Assembly: GCA_030146605.1 (NCBI GenBank)
Contig: JASLBO010000062.1
Span: 1 to 14,888 of the forward strand
DNA from: Sphingomonas sp.
GTDB lineage: Bacteria; Pseudomonadota; Alphaproteobacteria; Sphingomonadales; Sphingomonadaceae
Direction of reading: 5' to 3'
Length of the DNA: 14,888 nucleotides
In this document: in pieces, positions 1 to 7,255 of the stretch
Numbering within the stretch: position 1 is the first letter of the stretch
Layout of the letters: every line of letters starts with the position of its first letter
The notes under the pieces: model-generated
Told to the model about the DNA's origin: nothing
Seen by the model: only the letters and a program-made list of their open reading frames with translations
The model's database searches: none
Made by a program: the position numbers and the translations under genes

Positions 1-48
1 ACTCGATTTGGCAAGGTCGGAGACGGCAAAGCCGACATGGTCGATCAC
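1..48 (-). CDS. VOC family protein (glyoxalase/bleomycin-resistance fold), N-terminus only
   Basis: Only the first 16 codons are inside the window; the gene continues past base 1. The readable N-terminus, MIDHVGFAVSDLAKSS, is the typical first beta strand of vicinal-oxygen-chelate proteins, where an early His is often a metal ligand (here His4). The start is GTG at 48-46. It is supported by a strong Shine-Dalgarno match AAGGAGG (complement of 56-62) seven bases upstream. That site touches the stop codon of the DUF488 gene (64-62), so translation of the two genes is probably coupled. The substrate cannot be inferred from so short a piece; VOC members include glyoxalases, dioxygenases and resistance proteins. 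The family call is fairly safe, the function open. Confidence 0.7.
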   Translation of the reverse strand, partial: MIDHVGFAVSDLAKSS

Positions 49-61
49 GGGATGTCCTCCT

Positions 62-493
62 TCAGGGAAACAGGTCCACTACCTCCGCGCCTTCGCCCTC
101 GGCTTCGAGCAGCAGGGTGCGGTGGCAATGTTCGGGATTGCGCTCGAAGCAGAGCAAGGCGCTGGGCTTCTCCGCGGCGAGCGCGCGCATTTTCGCCGCC
201 TCGGCCTGCGCCTCGGGAAGGCCGAGTTGGACTTCGTACACTGCCTCGAGTGTGGCGACATCGCCCTTCTTGGCCGCATCCCGGCCAGGCTTGGGGGTGC
301 CGAGATTCTTGAGCAGGACATATTCGATTCCGGCGTCCTTCAGGCTCGCCGCGAGGATGTTCTTCGAGAAGCCCGGCCGCCGCGACAGCGGCACTGCCCG
401 CACGTCGATCACGCGCTCGACACCCGCTTTGTGGAGCGCGGCGATGAACTCGGTCATCGTCGTCGCCTCATAACCGATGGTGAAGATCCTCAT
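62..493 (-). CDS. DUF488 domain-containing protein
   Basis: A 143-residue protein of the DUF488 family, whose biochemical role is not settled. Family hallmarks are visible. The N-terminal strand is MRIFTIGYE, followed by a DVRAVPLSRRPGFSK block around residues 30-44. Near the C-terminus is the signature LCFERNPEHCHR, with two cysteines and a histidine that look like a conserved polar or metal-type site. The length fits the small single-domain members. The start ATG (493-491) overlaps the stop of the upstream lysoplasmalogenase gene as ATGA, which marks this start as real and suggests translational coupling. It is the middle gene of a minus-strand run ending in the VOC gene, whose ribosome-binding site overlaps its stop codon. 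No membrane segment or signal peptide is seen. The cellular role is unknown. Confidence 0.85.
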   Translation of the reverse strand: MRIFTIGYEATTMTEFIAALHKAGVERVIDVRAVPLSRRPGFSKNILAASLKDAGIEYVLLKNLGTPKPGRDAAKKGDVATLEAVYEVQLGLPEAQAEAAKMRALAAEKPSALLCFERNPEHCHRTLLLEAEGEGAEVVDLFP

Positions 494-1115
494 TTCCGCA
501 CGCTCCGCACCACGCCCCAGGCGATCAAGGCCTGGCCGGCGAAATAAGTCGGCCAGATCAGCAGCTCCGGCAGTGCCGATCCGGCCAGTGGCCCGAGCGC
601 GCCGAAGATGAGCAGGTCGACAGCACGAACAACGCCGCACCCAGCCCGATGCTCGCCTGTGGAAAGCGGCTGATCGCGGCAGTGCCGAACATCGTGCCGA
701 GCCCCGCAGCATATAAGGCGATCCCGGGCGCGGCGGCGCGGTCGGCGGGCAGTGCCCAGGCAGCCGCCGTCACCGCCAGCGCAATCAACACCGCTTGCCA
801 TAGTGCGCCGCTGCGGTTGCGCAGATACAATGCCGCCGCAACCCCATGCGCGGCGAGAAAAGCGATCGCGCCGGTCGTCAGCCCATGCGTCTCGAGCAGC
901 ACGTCGCCCAGCGCCCCCAGCCCCAAGGCTGCGGCGATCAACCAGCCGTCCGTCGAGCGCGCCTGCGATGCGGCCCAGAGTGCGAGCAGGCCAACGCCCG
1001 ATCCCTTCCAGACGATATCCACCGTCGGCGCGAGCGTGATCCAGTGCGTCGCATAGTAACTGCCACCCGCGATCAGCGCGGCGAGGAAGAGCAAGCGGGA
1101 GCGAGGTGCGTCCAT
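490..1115 (-). pseudogene. Lysoplasmalogenase (YhhN/TMEM86 family), interrupted by a one-base frameshift
   Basis: YhhN-family integral membrane enzymes hydrolyse the vinyl-ether bond of lysoplasmalogens or related lipids. Starting at ATG 1115-1113, the frame encodes 166 residues of hydrophobic, multi-helix sequence. Family-type motifs are visible, such as GALGDVLLE (a short acidic motif between helices) and GAALFVLS. After FVLS the frame runs out of homology and stops at 558. The expected continuation, DLLIFGALGPLAGSAL and a final hydrophobic helix ending VVRSVRK, is present in the frame that ends at 490. Restoring one missing G between 618 and 617 (minus strand TCGACC to TCGGACC) gives an intact 208-residue protein, a normal length for the family. 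The repaired stop overlaps the DUF488 start as ATGA, which supports the long form as ancestral. Either this is a recent inactivating mutation or a sequencing or assembly error; I cannot tell which. It is divergent from trmFO with 63 bases between the starts. Confidence 0.75.
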
Positions 1116-1178
1116 CCGGCGAACATAGCGCCGACGGGGCCTTTGTCATGTGCCGCACATACGGCTATTCGCCCGGCC

Positions 1179-2492
1179 GTGACTCATGACATCCATATCA
1201 TCGGCGGCGGTCTCGCCGGGTCCGAGGCCGCATGGCAGCTTGCCCAGGCCGGGCACAAGGTAAAGCTCTCCGAGATGCGCGGATCGGGCAGCATGACGCC
1301 CGCGCACCATAGCGACCGCCTTGCCGAACTGGTCTGCTCGAACAGCTTCCGCTCGGACGATGCCGAGCGCAACGCCGTCGGGCTGCTGCATCAGGAGATG
1401 CGCGACCTCGGCTCGCTGATTCTCAGCCAGGGCGACATCCACAAGGTTCCCGCCGGGTCGGCGCTCGCGGTCGACCGCGACGGCTTCGCCGACGGCGTCA
1501 CCGCAGCGCTGGCGGCGCACCCCAACATCACGATCGTGCGCGAGCGCGTCGATCAGCTGCCGGCGGAGGGCCTGACGATCGTCGCCACCGGCCCGCTCAC
1601 TGCCCCCGGCCTCGCCGAGAGCATTGGCAGTGCAACCGGCAAGGAGCAGCTCGCCTTTTTCGACGCGATCGCGCCGATCGTGCATTTCGAGAGCATCGAC
1701 TTCACCACCGCCTGGTACCAGTCGCGCTGGAACAAGGGCGAGGGCAAGGATTACATCAATTGCCCGATGTCGAAGGACGAATATCTCGCTTTCCATGCCG
1801 GGCTGCTCGCCGGCGAGAAGACCGAATTTCGCGAGTGGGAGAACGTTCCCTATTTCGAGGGCTGCATGCCCGTCGAAGTGATGGCCGAGCGCGGCGTCGA
1901 CACGCTGCGCTACGGCCCGATGAAGGGCGTCGGGCTGGATGATCCGCGCACCGGCCGCTGGCCCTATGCCGTGGTTCAGCTCCGCCAGGACAATGCCTCG
2001 GGCACGCTGTGGAACATGGTCGGCTTCCAGACCAAGCTCAAATATGGCGCGCAAGCGGAGCTGTTCCGGACCATCCCGGGGCTGGAAAAGGCCGAGTTCG
2101 CGCGACTGGGCGGGCTGCACCGCAACACCTTCATCCGTTCGCCAGAATTGCTCGACGGCACGCTGCGCCTGAAGTCGCGCCCCAACATTCGCTTCGCCGG
2201 CCAGATCACCGGTTGCGAAGGCTATGTCGAAAGCGCGGCGATCGGGCTGCTTGCCGGCCGCTTCGCCGCCGCCGAACGCACCGGCCAGACGCTGGCGCCG
2301 CCGCCGCGCGAGACCGCGCTGGGCGCGCTGCTCGCGCACATCACCGGCGAGGCGGAAGTCGAGACCTATCAGCCGATGAACGTCAATTTCGGCCTGTTCC
2401 CGCCGATCGAGGGCCGCTCGAAAAAGGCCGACCGCAAGCTGATGTACACCAGCCGTGCCCGCACGGCATTCAGCGGCTGGATGCCGGCTTAA
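1179..2492 (+). CDS. trmFO: TrmFO, folate- and FAD-dependent tRNA (uracil-54-C5)-methyltransferase
   Basis: A 437-residue flavoprotein that makes ribothymidine at position 54 of the tRNA T-loop, using methylenetetrahydrofolate as carbon donor and FADH2 as reductant. The N-terminus has the dinucleotide-binding motif [13 protein letters not shown] (residues 7-19). The two redox cysteines expected for the family are visible: Cys53 in [10 protein letters not shown] and Cys229 in FEGCMPVE. The [10 protein letters not shown] block (193-202), the RYGPMKGVG block and the C-terminal [12 protein letters not shown] segment are also typical. The GTG at 1179 is chosen because it places the Rossmann strand at the very N-terminus. 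The open frame upstream is only high-GC read-through and has no homology. No clear Shine-Dalgarno sequence precedes it. Its stop TAA lies in TTAA (2489-2492), shared with the stop of the convergent EF-hand gene. Confidence 0.95.
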   Translation: MTHDIHIIGGGLAGSEAAWQLAQAGHKVKLSEMRGSGSMTPAHHSDRLAELVCSNSFRSDDAERNAVGLLHQEMRDLGSLILSQGDIHKVPAGSALAVDRDGFADGVTAALAAHPNITIVRERVDQLPAEGLTIVATGPLTAPGLAESIGSATGKEQLAFFDAIAPIVHFESIDFTTAWYQSRWNKGEGKDYINCPMSKDEYLAFHAGLLAGEKTEFREWENVPYFEGCMPVEVMAERGVDTLRYGPMKGVGLDDPRTGRWPYAVVQLRQDNASGTLWNMVGFQTKLKYGAQAELFRTIPGLEKAEFARLGGLHRNTFIRSPELLDGTLRLKSRPNIRFAGQITGCEGYVESAAIGLLAGRFAAAERTGQTLAPPPRETALGALLAHITGEAEVETYQPMNVNFGLFPPIEGRSKKADRKLMYTSRARTAFSGWMPA

Positions 2493-2965
2493 TCCTCCAC
2501 ATCCTCCTTCGCCGGAGCAGCGGGGCAGGCGCAGCGTGGTTTGGCGCCGGTGCGCGGTTTGGGCGCGGTCGCGAGGAATTCGGCCCGCGTCAGCGTACCG
2601 GACTTGTCGGCATCGGCACCGGCGAACTTCGTCGTGGTTTTCGCGGCCCATTCGTCGAAGTCGAGCCGGCCGTCGCGATTGACGTCGAGTTTGCCATAGG
2701 CCTTGCGCCGCGAGAGCAGATACTCCTCGCGTGAAACTGCATCGTTGCGGTCCTTGTCGTAACGATCGAAGCGCTTCTGTTCGCGTGTCTTCGCGCTGGC
2801 CTTGGGTGCCTCGTCGGGCAGTGGCTCGTCGGAAAGCGTCGTCGCCGCGCGTGCCGCCGGGGCCGCAGGAAGCTTGAACTCGGAAACGGCCGAGCCGCGA
2901 AACAGGAACATGCCTGCGAGCATCAGCAACACCGCCGCGCCCGCGCCTGCGAAATAACGCCACAT
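2489..2965 (-). CDS. Membrane-anchored EF-hand calcium-binding protein
   Basis: A 158-residue protein with an N-terminal hydrophobic segment (about residues 7-22) that looks like a signal anchor or uncleaved signal. A low-complexity Ala/Pro/Glu spacer follows, then three EF-hand loops. Loop 1 (70-81) has Asp70, Asp72, Asn74, Ser78 and Glu81. Loop 2 (94-105) has Asp94, Asn96, Asp98, Gly99, Asp102 and Glu105, which is canonical. Loop 3 (118-129) has Asp118, Asp120, Ser122, Gly123 and Glu129. The tail is Pro-rich with Cys145 and Cys147. I infer a periplasmic calcium sensor or buffer tethered to the inner membrane. The exact role is unknown, and many sphingomonads carry such proteins. A GGGAGA ribosome-binding site precedes the ATG. 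It lies 62 bases downstream of the squalene/phytoene-synthase-like gene on the same strand. It converges on trmFO, sharing the TTAA double stop. Confidence 0.85.
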   Translation of the reverse strand: MWRYFAGAGAAVLLMLAGMFLFRGSAVSEFKLPAAPAARAATTLSDEPLPDEAPKASAKTREQKRFDRYDKDRNDAVSREEYLLSRRKAYGKLDVNRDGRLDFDEWAAKTTTKFAGADADKSGTLTRAEFLATAPKPRTGAKPRCACPAAPAKEDVED

Positions 2966-3027
2966 CGAAGGTCTCCCTCGATTGTCGAAGGCAACAGGCT
3001 ACGCCTGTAGCGCGCGCTTGCAAGCCC

Positions 3028-3702
3028 CTACCTGCCGGTCAGCCGATGCCAGAGCAGCCGCGCGACCCGGGGCGGCGCGCCGATCGCCGGCGGTGCGTCC
3101 TCAGGCGCACACAGGTCCAGCCGCGCCAGATGCGCGAGCGCCCCCAATGCCCGGCCGTTGCGGCTCCAGCGCGTGGCGGCGGCCTGGCCGAGCAGCGGCA
3201 TCGCAAGGCTCCTGGCGACTTCCGCTTCGCCGCCCCCGCGAAGATTGCGCGACAGATCGACGAGCGCCCAACCCCGCCCCGCCGCGACGAGGGGATCGCC
3301 TGGCGCCGCCCCCAGCGCGTGGCCGGCCGCCACGAACACATGCCCGCGCCCCGCCCCGAACCGCTGCAGCGCGCCGCTGTCCAGCACGTCCTCCTCGATC
3401 AGCACTTCCCAGCCATGGACGATCGGCACCAGCGAGGCCCCGCTGATCCCCTTGGGCAACACCTCGCGCTCGAGCGCGGTGAGCACGGGTTCGGCGGGCG
3501 CGGGATGCCCATCCAGCCGCGCCAGCGCCTCCCGCCACCAGGCGAGCCGCATCTGGCCGAGCGCAGGCTCGCGCGTCGTCCTGAGCAACTGCGCCAGCGC
3601 ATCGTCGAGCGCCAGCAAGGCTGCGAGCGCACCCCGGCCCGGCGCCGGCGCGTAAGACAGCGCCAGCATCCGCTCGGGATTGGTCCCGGCGTCTCCGGTC
3701 AT
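3028..3702 (-). CDS. Squalene/phytoene synthase family protein (short, divergent)
   Basis: A 224-residue protein from the ATG at 3702-3700. An in-frame ATG five codons upstream (3717) lacks a ribosome-binding site, whereas GGAG precedes the chosen one. The block GQMRLAWWREAL (residues 49-60) is the family's most recognisable feature, and LVDLSRNL (148-155) sits where the second motif is expected. Canonical members condense two prenyl diphosphates and use two Asp-rich DxxxD motifs to hold magnesium. Neither is intact here: only LALDDALAQLL (30-40) and LVDLSRNL remain. It is also about 60-80 residues shorter than bacterial phytoene or squalene synthases. It may be a non-catalytic relative, like the NDUFAF6-type proteins linked to complex I assembly, rather than a carotenoid enzyme. 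There are no carotenoid genes beside it. Family call good, function uncertain. Confidence 0.72.
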   Translation of the reverse strand: MTGDAGTNPERMLALSYAPAPGRGALAALLALDDALAQLLRTTREPALGQMRLAWWREALARLDGHPAPAEPVLTALEREVLPKGISGASLVPIVHGWEVLIEEDVLDSGALQRFGAGRGHVFVAAGHALGAAPGDPLVAAGRGWALVDLSRNLRGGGEAEVARSLAMPLLGQAAATRWSRNGRALGALAHLARLDLCAPEDAPPAIGAPPRVARLLWHRLTGR

Positions 3703-3804
3703 GCCCCTAGGCTCCATAAGCGTGTCGTTAACCAGCTGAGTTTAGGGGGTGTTAGCGGTGCGTGTGGCAGTACGCCACGTTGTTCGGGGACCGGGATAGC
3801 AAAA

Positions 3805-5874
3805 ATGGCGGGCAATCGGCAGACCTTTGGGGAGGCACGGACGTTCCTGACGCGGCTCGCCCGCGATACACGCGGCAACACGCTCGCGATCATGGCGGCC
3901 GCGCTGTTTCCTCTGGCTGGCCTGATCGGCGGCGGGCTCGATGTCGCCCGCATGTATATCGTCAAGACGCGCCTGCAACATGCTTGTGACGCCGGCGCGC
4001 TGGCCGGTCGCAAGGCAATGGGCGGCGGCACTTGGGGTCAAACGATCAACGACGTGCCGAATTATCCCGATGCGACGGCCGAGCGCTTCTTCAATGTCAA
4101 CTACAACTCCCAGGCCTATGGCGCGTCCGGCGTCACCAAGGCGTTCAGCGAGAATGCCGGCAAGGTGAGTGGCACCGCCTCCGCCGTGGTGCCGATGACG
4201 GTCATGCGCATCTTCGGCAAGACCGATGAGACGATGGAGGTGACCTGCGAGGCCGAGATGCGGCTGCCGAACACCGACGTGATGTTCGTGCTCGACACCA
4301 CGGGGTCGATGAACTGCCCGGTCACCGGCGCCTGCGCGAGCAACTCAGTCGAGCAACCTGGCTCGAAGATCGCGGCGTTGCGCGTCGCGGTAAAATGCTT
4401 CTATGAGATCGTCGCGCGTCTCGATACCGACGCTGCATGCACCGGCGGTAACCCGAGCGGCGGAACGGGCAGCCAGACGCAGCTCCGCTTCGGCTTCGTG
4501 CCTTATGCGACCAACGCCAATGTAGGCAAGCTGCTCCGGAACGACTGGTTCGTCGATCAGTGGACGTACCAGAGCCGCGTCGCCTCCCAGATGTTTGGCA
4601 CCTGGGCCAGTTGGGACGGCAGCAACCTGCGTTGCATCTCGCCCGCGACGAGTTGTGCGCTCGGGGCCTGGGCCAATCACGGCACCGCGACGACGCAGAA
4701 CAGATCATCCGATTGCAACAATGCAATCCCGACCATCCCTCCCGAAACCTATGAGATCGTAGCCGGCAGCTCGCCGATCAGCGTCGCCAACAGCGAGACT
4801 GATACCCAGTTTAAGACCTGGGAGACCGTCAACCACAGCAAATATCAGCGCTCGTATAATTCCTCGACCAAGATTTGCACGCTGCAGGTTCAGACGCGGG
4901 TGATCGAGCGGCGTGCGTTTCGCAACCGTGCGACGGCATCCACCTCGGGCGCCGCCAGCGTGAACGCCTGGCTTTATCGACCGGTCGCAGTGGATGTGGG
5001 CGCATTGAAGGAGGGTAGCGGCTGGAAGACGGCGGGCATTACGCTGCCCATCGGTAATGATTTCACCAGCAAGACGATCACATGGGACGGCTGCATCGAG
5101 GAACGCGGCACCGTCCGTCAAGCGAGCTACAATCCGATCCCGGCCGGAGCGCTCGACTTGAACATCGATCTCACGCCCTCACTAACGAACTTGCAATCCT
5201 ATTGGGCCCCTGCGCTCGATGACGTGCTGTATCCGCGCAAGACGACATACAGCAACAATTCGGGTTTCAACATGGCCGAAATCACGACGCTGACCAACTT
5301 TACCGGCCAAGCCTATTCCTGTCCGACCGAAGCGAAGAAGCTGCAGTCCTGGACCGACGCGGACGCGTTCGAAACCTATGTCGACAGCCTTCGCGCGAGC
5401 GGCAACACCTATCACGACATTGGCCTGATCTGGGGGGGACGCCTGATGTCCCCGACAGGTCTCTTCGCCACGGAGAATGCGCTGACCCCCCAAGGCGGCG
5501 AAATCGAGCGGCACATGATCTTCATGACCGACGGCGACGCCTGCACCGAGAACTACAACTACCAAGCCTATGGGCTGGCGTTCTTCGACCGCCGCCAGAC
5601 CGATCCTAATGTCGTGCCGACTGGCGGCTGCACCTCAACAGGTACGCTGACCCAGCAGGTCAACGCCCGCACCGAGGTGCTGTGCAGCGCGATCAAGAAC
5701 CGGAACATCACTCTTTGGGTGATCAGCTTCGGGTCGGTGGCATCGAGCACCGTCACCCGCCTCTCCAACTGCGCATCGCAGGGGCGCTATTTCAGCGCCA
5801 ATGACGCTGCCGCACTACAGGCGACGTTCCGCCAGATCGCCGACCAGATCTCCGCTCTGAGGCTGACCAATTGA
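3805..5874 (+). CDS. TadG-like pilus-assembly protein with von Willebrand factor A domain
   Basis: A 689-residue protein, first gene of a three-gene overlapping operon. Residues 20-24 (RDTRG) followed by a hydrophobic helix (about 27-46) form the TadG/TadE-type N-terminal anchor, which should place the rest in the periplasm or outside. A vWA domain follows with all MIDAS elements: DTTGS at 164-168, Thr535 in GNTYHDIG, and TDGD at 575-578. Between the first and second elements lie about 365 residues, far more than a normal vWA domain needs, so a large insertion is present. The protein has about 16 cysteines (e.g. Cys148, Cys171, Cys177, Cys198, Cys212), consistent with disulfides in an exported protein. 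The start ATG 3805 puts the helix near the N-terminus; its ribosome-binding site is weak. Its stop overlaps the next start (TTGA). The role is probably metal-dependent adhesion or minor pilin function; the partner is unknown. Confidence 0.85.
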   Translation: MAGNRQTFGEARTFLTRLARDTRGNTLAIMAAALFPLAGLIGGGLDVARMYIVKTRLQHACDAGALAGRKAMGGGTWGQTINDVPNYPDATAERFFNVNYNSQAYGASGVTKAFSENAGKVSGTASAVVPMTVMRIFGKTDETMEVTCEAEMRLPNTDVMFVLDTTGSMNCPVTGACASNSVEQPGSKIAALRVAVKCFYEIVARLDTDAACTGGNPSGGTGSQTQLRFGFVPYATNANVGKLLRNDWFVDQWTYQSRVASQMFGTWASWDGSNLRCISPATSCALGAWANHGTATTQNRSSDCNNAIPTIPPETYEIVAGSSPISVANSETDTQFKTWETVNHSKYQRSYNSSTKICTLQVQTRVIERRAFRNRATASTSGAASVNAWLYRPVAVDVGALKEGSGWKTAGITLPIGNDFTSKTITWDGCIEERGTVRQASYNPIPAGALDLNIDLTPSLTNLQSYWAPALDDVLYPRKTTYSNNSGFNMAEITTLTNFTGQAYSCPTEAKKLQSWTDADAFETYVDSLRASGNTYHDIGLIWGGRLMSPTGLFATENALTPQGGEIERHMIFMTDGDACTENYNYQAYGLAFFDRRQTDPNVVPTGGCTSTGTLTQQVNARTEVLCSAIKNRNITLWVISFGSVASSTVTRLSNCASQGRYFSANDAAALQATFRQIADQISALRLTN

Positions 5875-6533
5875 CCCGGCGGGAACTATTTGCTGCGCCC
5901 GCCGGGCGCGCCTTCGCGCAGCTCGCGGCGTTCAGCCGAGACCGGCGCGGGGCCGCTGCCGTCGAGTTCGCGATCATCGCGCCGGTAATGGCGGTCATGC
6001 TGCTCGGCGCGTGCGAGATAACGCATACGCTCTACATGCGCACGGTGCTCCAGGGGGTGGTGCAGAAAGTCAGCCGGGACGCAACGCTCGAGAGCGGCGC
6101 GACCACGGAGCACCAGAACCTGCTCGACGATCGCGTCCGGGAACAGGTTCGCGAGATCGCCAACAATAGCCAGATCATCATCAGTCGACGGTTCTATCGC
6201 ACCTTCGCCGAAGCCGCGAATGCGCGCGCCGAGGTGTGGACCGACACCAACAACAGCGGGACGTGCGACGATGGTGAGCCCTACGAGGATGCCAATCACA
6301 ACCAGGTGTGGGATGCTGATGGCGGCAATGCCGGCCAAGGCGGCGCCAAGGACGCCACGCTGTACACGGTCAGGGTTTCCTATCCGCGCTTCTTCCCGTT
6401 GGGCAGCTTCATCGACGGATCGGAGCGAACGGAGGTGAGCGCGAAGACCGTGCTCCGCAATCAGCCCTATAGCGATCAGGGCAGCTACGCTGCCAAGGTC
6501 ATTCGTAATTGCCCGGCCGCGGCGGCATCATGA
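5871..6533 (+). CDS. TadE-family pseudopilin with Ca-loop-like insertion
   Basis: A 220-residue TadE-like protein. RDRRGAAAVEF (residues 23-33) is the classic pseudopilin processing site: Gly27 before the cut and Glu at +5 (Glu32), followed by a hydrophobic helix to about residue 50. The TTG start at 5871 overlaps the TadG stop by four bases. The next in-frame Met falls inside the helix, so TTG is the only start that keeps the processing site. Residues 125-152 form a striking Asp/Asn/Gly-rich stretch (starting DTNNSGTCDDGE, then EDANHNQVWDADGG) that resembles paired calcium-binding loops of the dockerin or thrombospondin-3 type. The rest is an extracytoplasmic beta-rich region. Its stop overlaps the next gene as ATGA. 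The prepilin peptidase and secretion ATPase that would process and assemble it are not in the window. Confidence 0.85.
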   Translation: MTRRELFAAPAGRAFAQLAAFSRDRRGAAAVEFAIIAPVMAVMLLGACEITHTLYMRTVLQGVVQKVSRDATLESGATTEHQNLLDDRVREQVREIANNSQIIISRRFYRTFAEAANARAEVWTDTNNSGTCDDGEPYEDANHNQVWDADGGNAGQGGAKDATLYTVRVSYPRFFPLGSFIDGSERTEVSAKTVLRNQPYSDQGSYAAKVIRNCPAAAAS

Positions 6534-7222
6534 CCTGCCCGCGCATTCTCCAAGCGCGGCTGATCCGCCTTGGTCGCGACACAAGCGGCCTCGCGCTGCT
6601 GGAGTTCGCCTTCGCACTGCCCATATTGCTGCTGTTCGCGCTCGGCGGTGCCGAGCTCACCAACTACGTGACGACGCGTATGCGGATCAGCCAGATCACG
6701 CTCCAGCTCGCGGACAATGCGGCGCGGATCGGCACCGGCACGCAGCTTCAGGCGAAGACGATCAGCGAGGCTGACATCAACGATCTGCTGGAGGGCGCCA
6801 GACTGCAGTCGAGCGATCTCGACCTGTTCGGGCGGGGTCGCGTCGTGATCTCAAGCGTGGAGCCGGTACCCGGCACCACTGATCGCTACCGCATCCGCTG
6901 GCAGCGTTGCCGCGGTAGCAGGGTGTACACGCCGCGCTTCGGCACGGTCGAGAACAGCCAGAATGTCGCCGGCATAGGCCCGGCAAGTCGACAAGCGATC
7001 GCGCTGCCCGATGGAGTAGCGATGTTCGTCGAGGTCTCTTACGATTACCGGCCGCTGATCCGGGCGAGCTTCCTCCAATCGACTGCAATAGAGGAGATCG
7101 CGTCGATGATGGTTCGCGACGCGCGCGACACCAGCGACGACAGCGCCTCGACGAACTTGCATCCGAATGGCGTCTACAAGAGCAACGGCGTCACCGCCTC
7201 GACCTGCGAAACGCCCGCCTAG
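6530..7222 (+). CDS. TadE-family pseudopilin
   Basis: A 230-residue protein, last gene of the operon, starting at ATG 6530 in an ATGA overlap with the upstream stop. RDTSGLALLEF (residues 16-26) repeats the pseudopilin processing pattern, with Gly20 and Glu25 at +5, followed by a hydrophobic helix to about residue 43. The rest is predicted to lie outside the cytoplasm. A conserved-looking TTRMRISQITLQLADNAARI segment follows the helix, as in other Tad minor pilins. A Cys near residue 126 (QRCRGSR) and one near the C-terminus (STCETPA) could form a disulfide. The second and third genes of this operon are clearly related in plan but not close copies. The stop codon TAG directly abuts a strong hairpin. 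Family assignment is good; partner and assembly role are inferred. Confidence 0.83.
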   Translation: MTCPRILQARLIRLGRDTSGLALLEFAFALPILLLFALGGAELTNYVTTRMRISQITLQLADNAARIGTGTQLQAKTISEADINDLLEGARLQSSDLDLFGRGRVVISSVEPVPGTTDRYRIRWQRCRGSRVYTPRFGTVENSQNVAGIGPASRQAIALPDGVAMFVEVSYDYRPLIRASFLQSTAIEEIASMMVRDARDTSDDSASTNLHPNGVYKSNGVTASTCETPA

Positions 7223-7251
7223 CCTCGGCGGCGGAAATCCGCCGCCGAGGC
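7222..7251. terminator. Perfect 14-bp inverted repeat between convergent genes
   Basis: The left arm GCCTCGGCGGCGGA (7222-7235) and the right arm (7238-7251) are exact reverse complements with two bases between them, so the folded loop is effectively four to six bases. The hairpin starts at the last base of the TadE-like stop codon and ends five bases before the pdhB stop. Neither strand shows a T-tract, so it is not a textbook intrinsic terminator. Its placement between two convergent transcription units suggests bidirectional termination or 3' end protection. Confidence 0.6.
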
Positions 7252-7255
7252 AACA

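Noticed and set aside
2994..3008. ACAGGC-TAC-GCCTGT hairpin between the squalene-synthase-like and EF-hand genes
   Set aside because: Six-base stem with a three-base loop and no T-run; could be chance in GC-rich DNA.
1146..3023. Long open frame on minus (over 600 codons) across trmFO and its neighbours
   Set aside because: It is antisense to trmFO, which has unmistakable motifs. The translation is Arg/Ala/Gly-rich without any domain, as expected from high-GC read-through.
3703..3717. Five-codon longer start for the squalene/phytoene-synthase-like gene
   Set aside because: No ribosome-binding site before the ATG at 3717, whereas GGAG precedes the ATG at 3702.
3764..3778. GTGGC-AGTAC-GCCAC inverted repeat upstream of the TadG-like gene
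   Set aside because: A possible operator, but only five bases per arm and no repeat elsewhere to support it.
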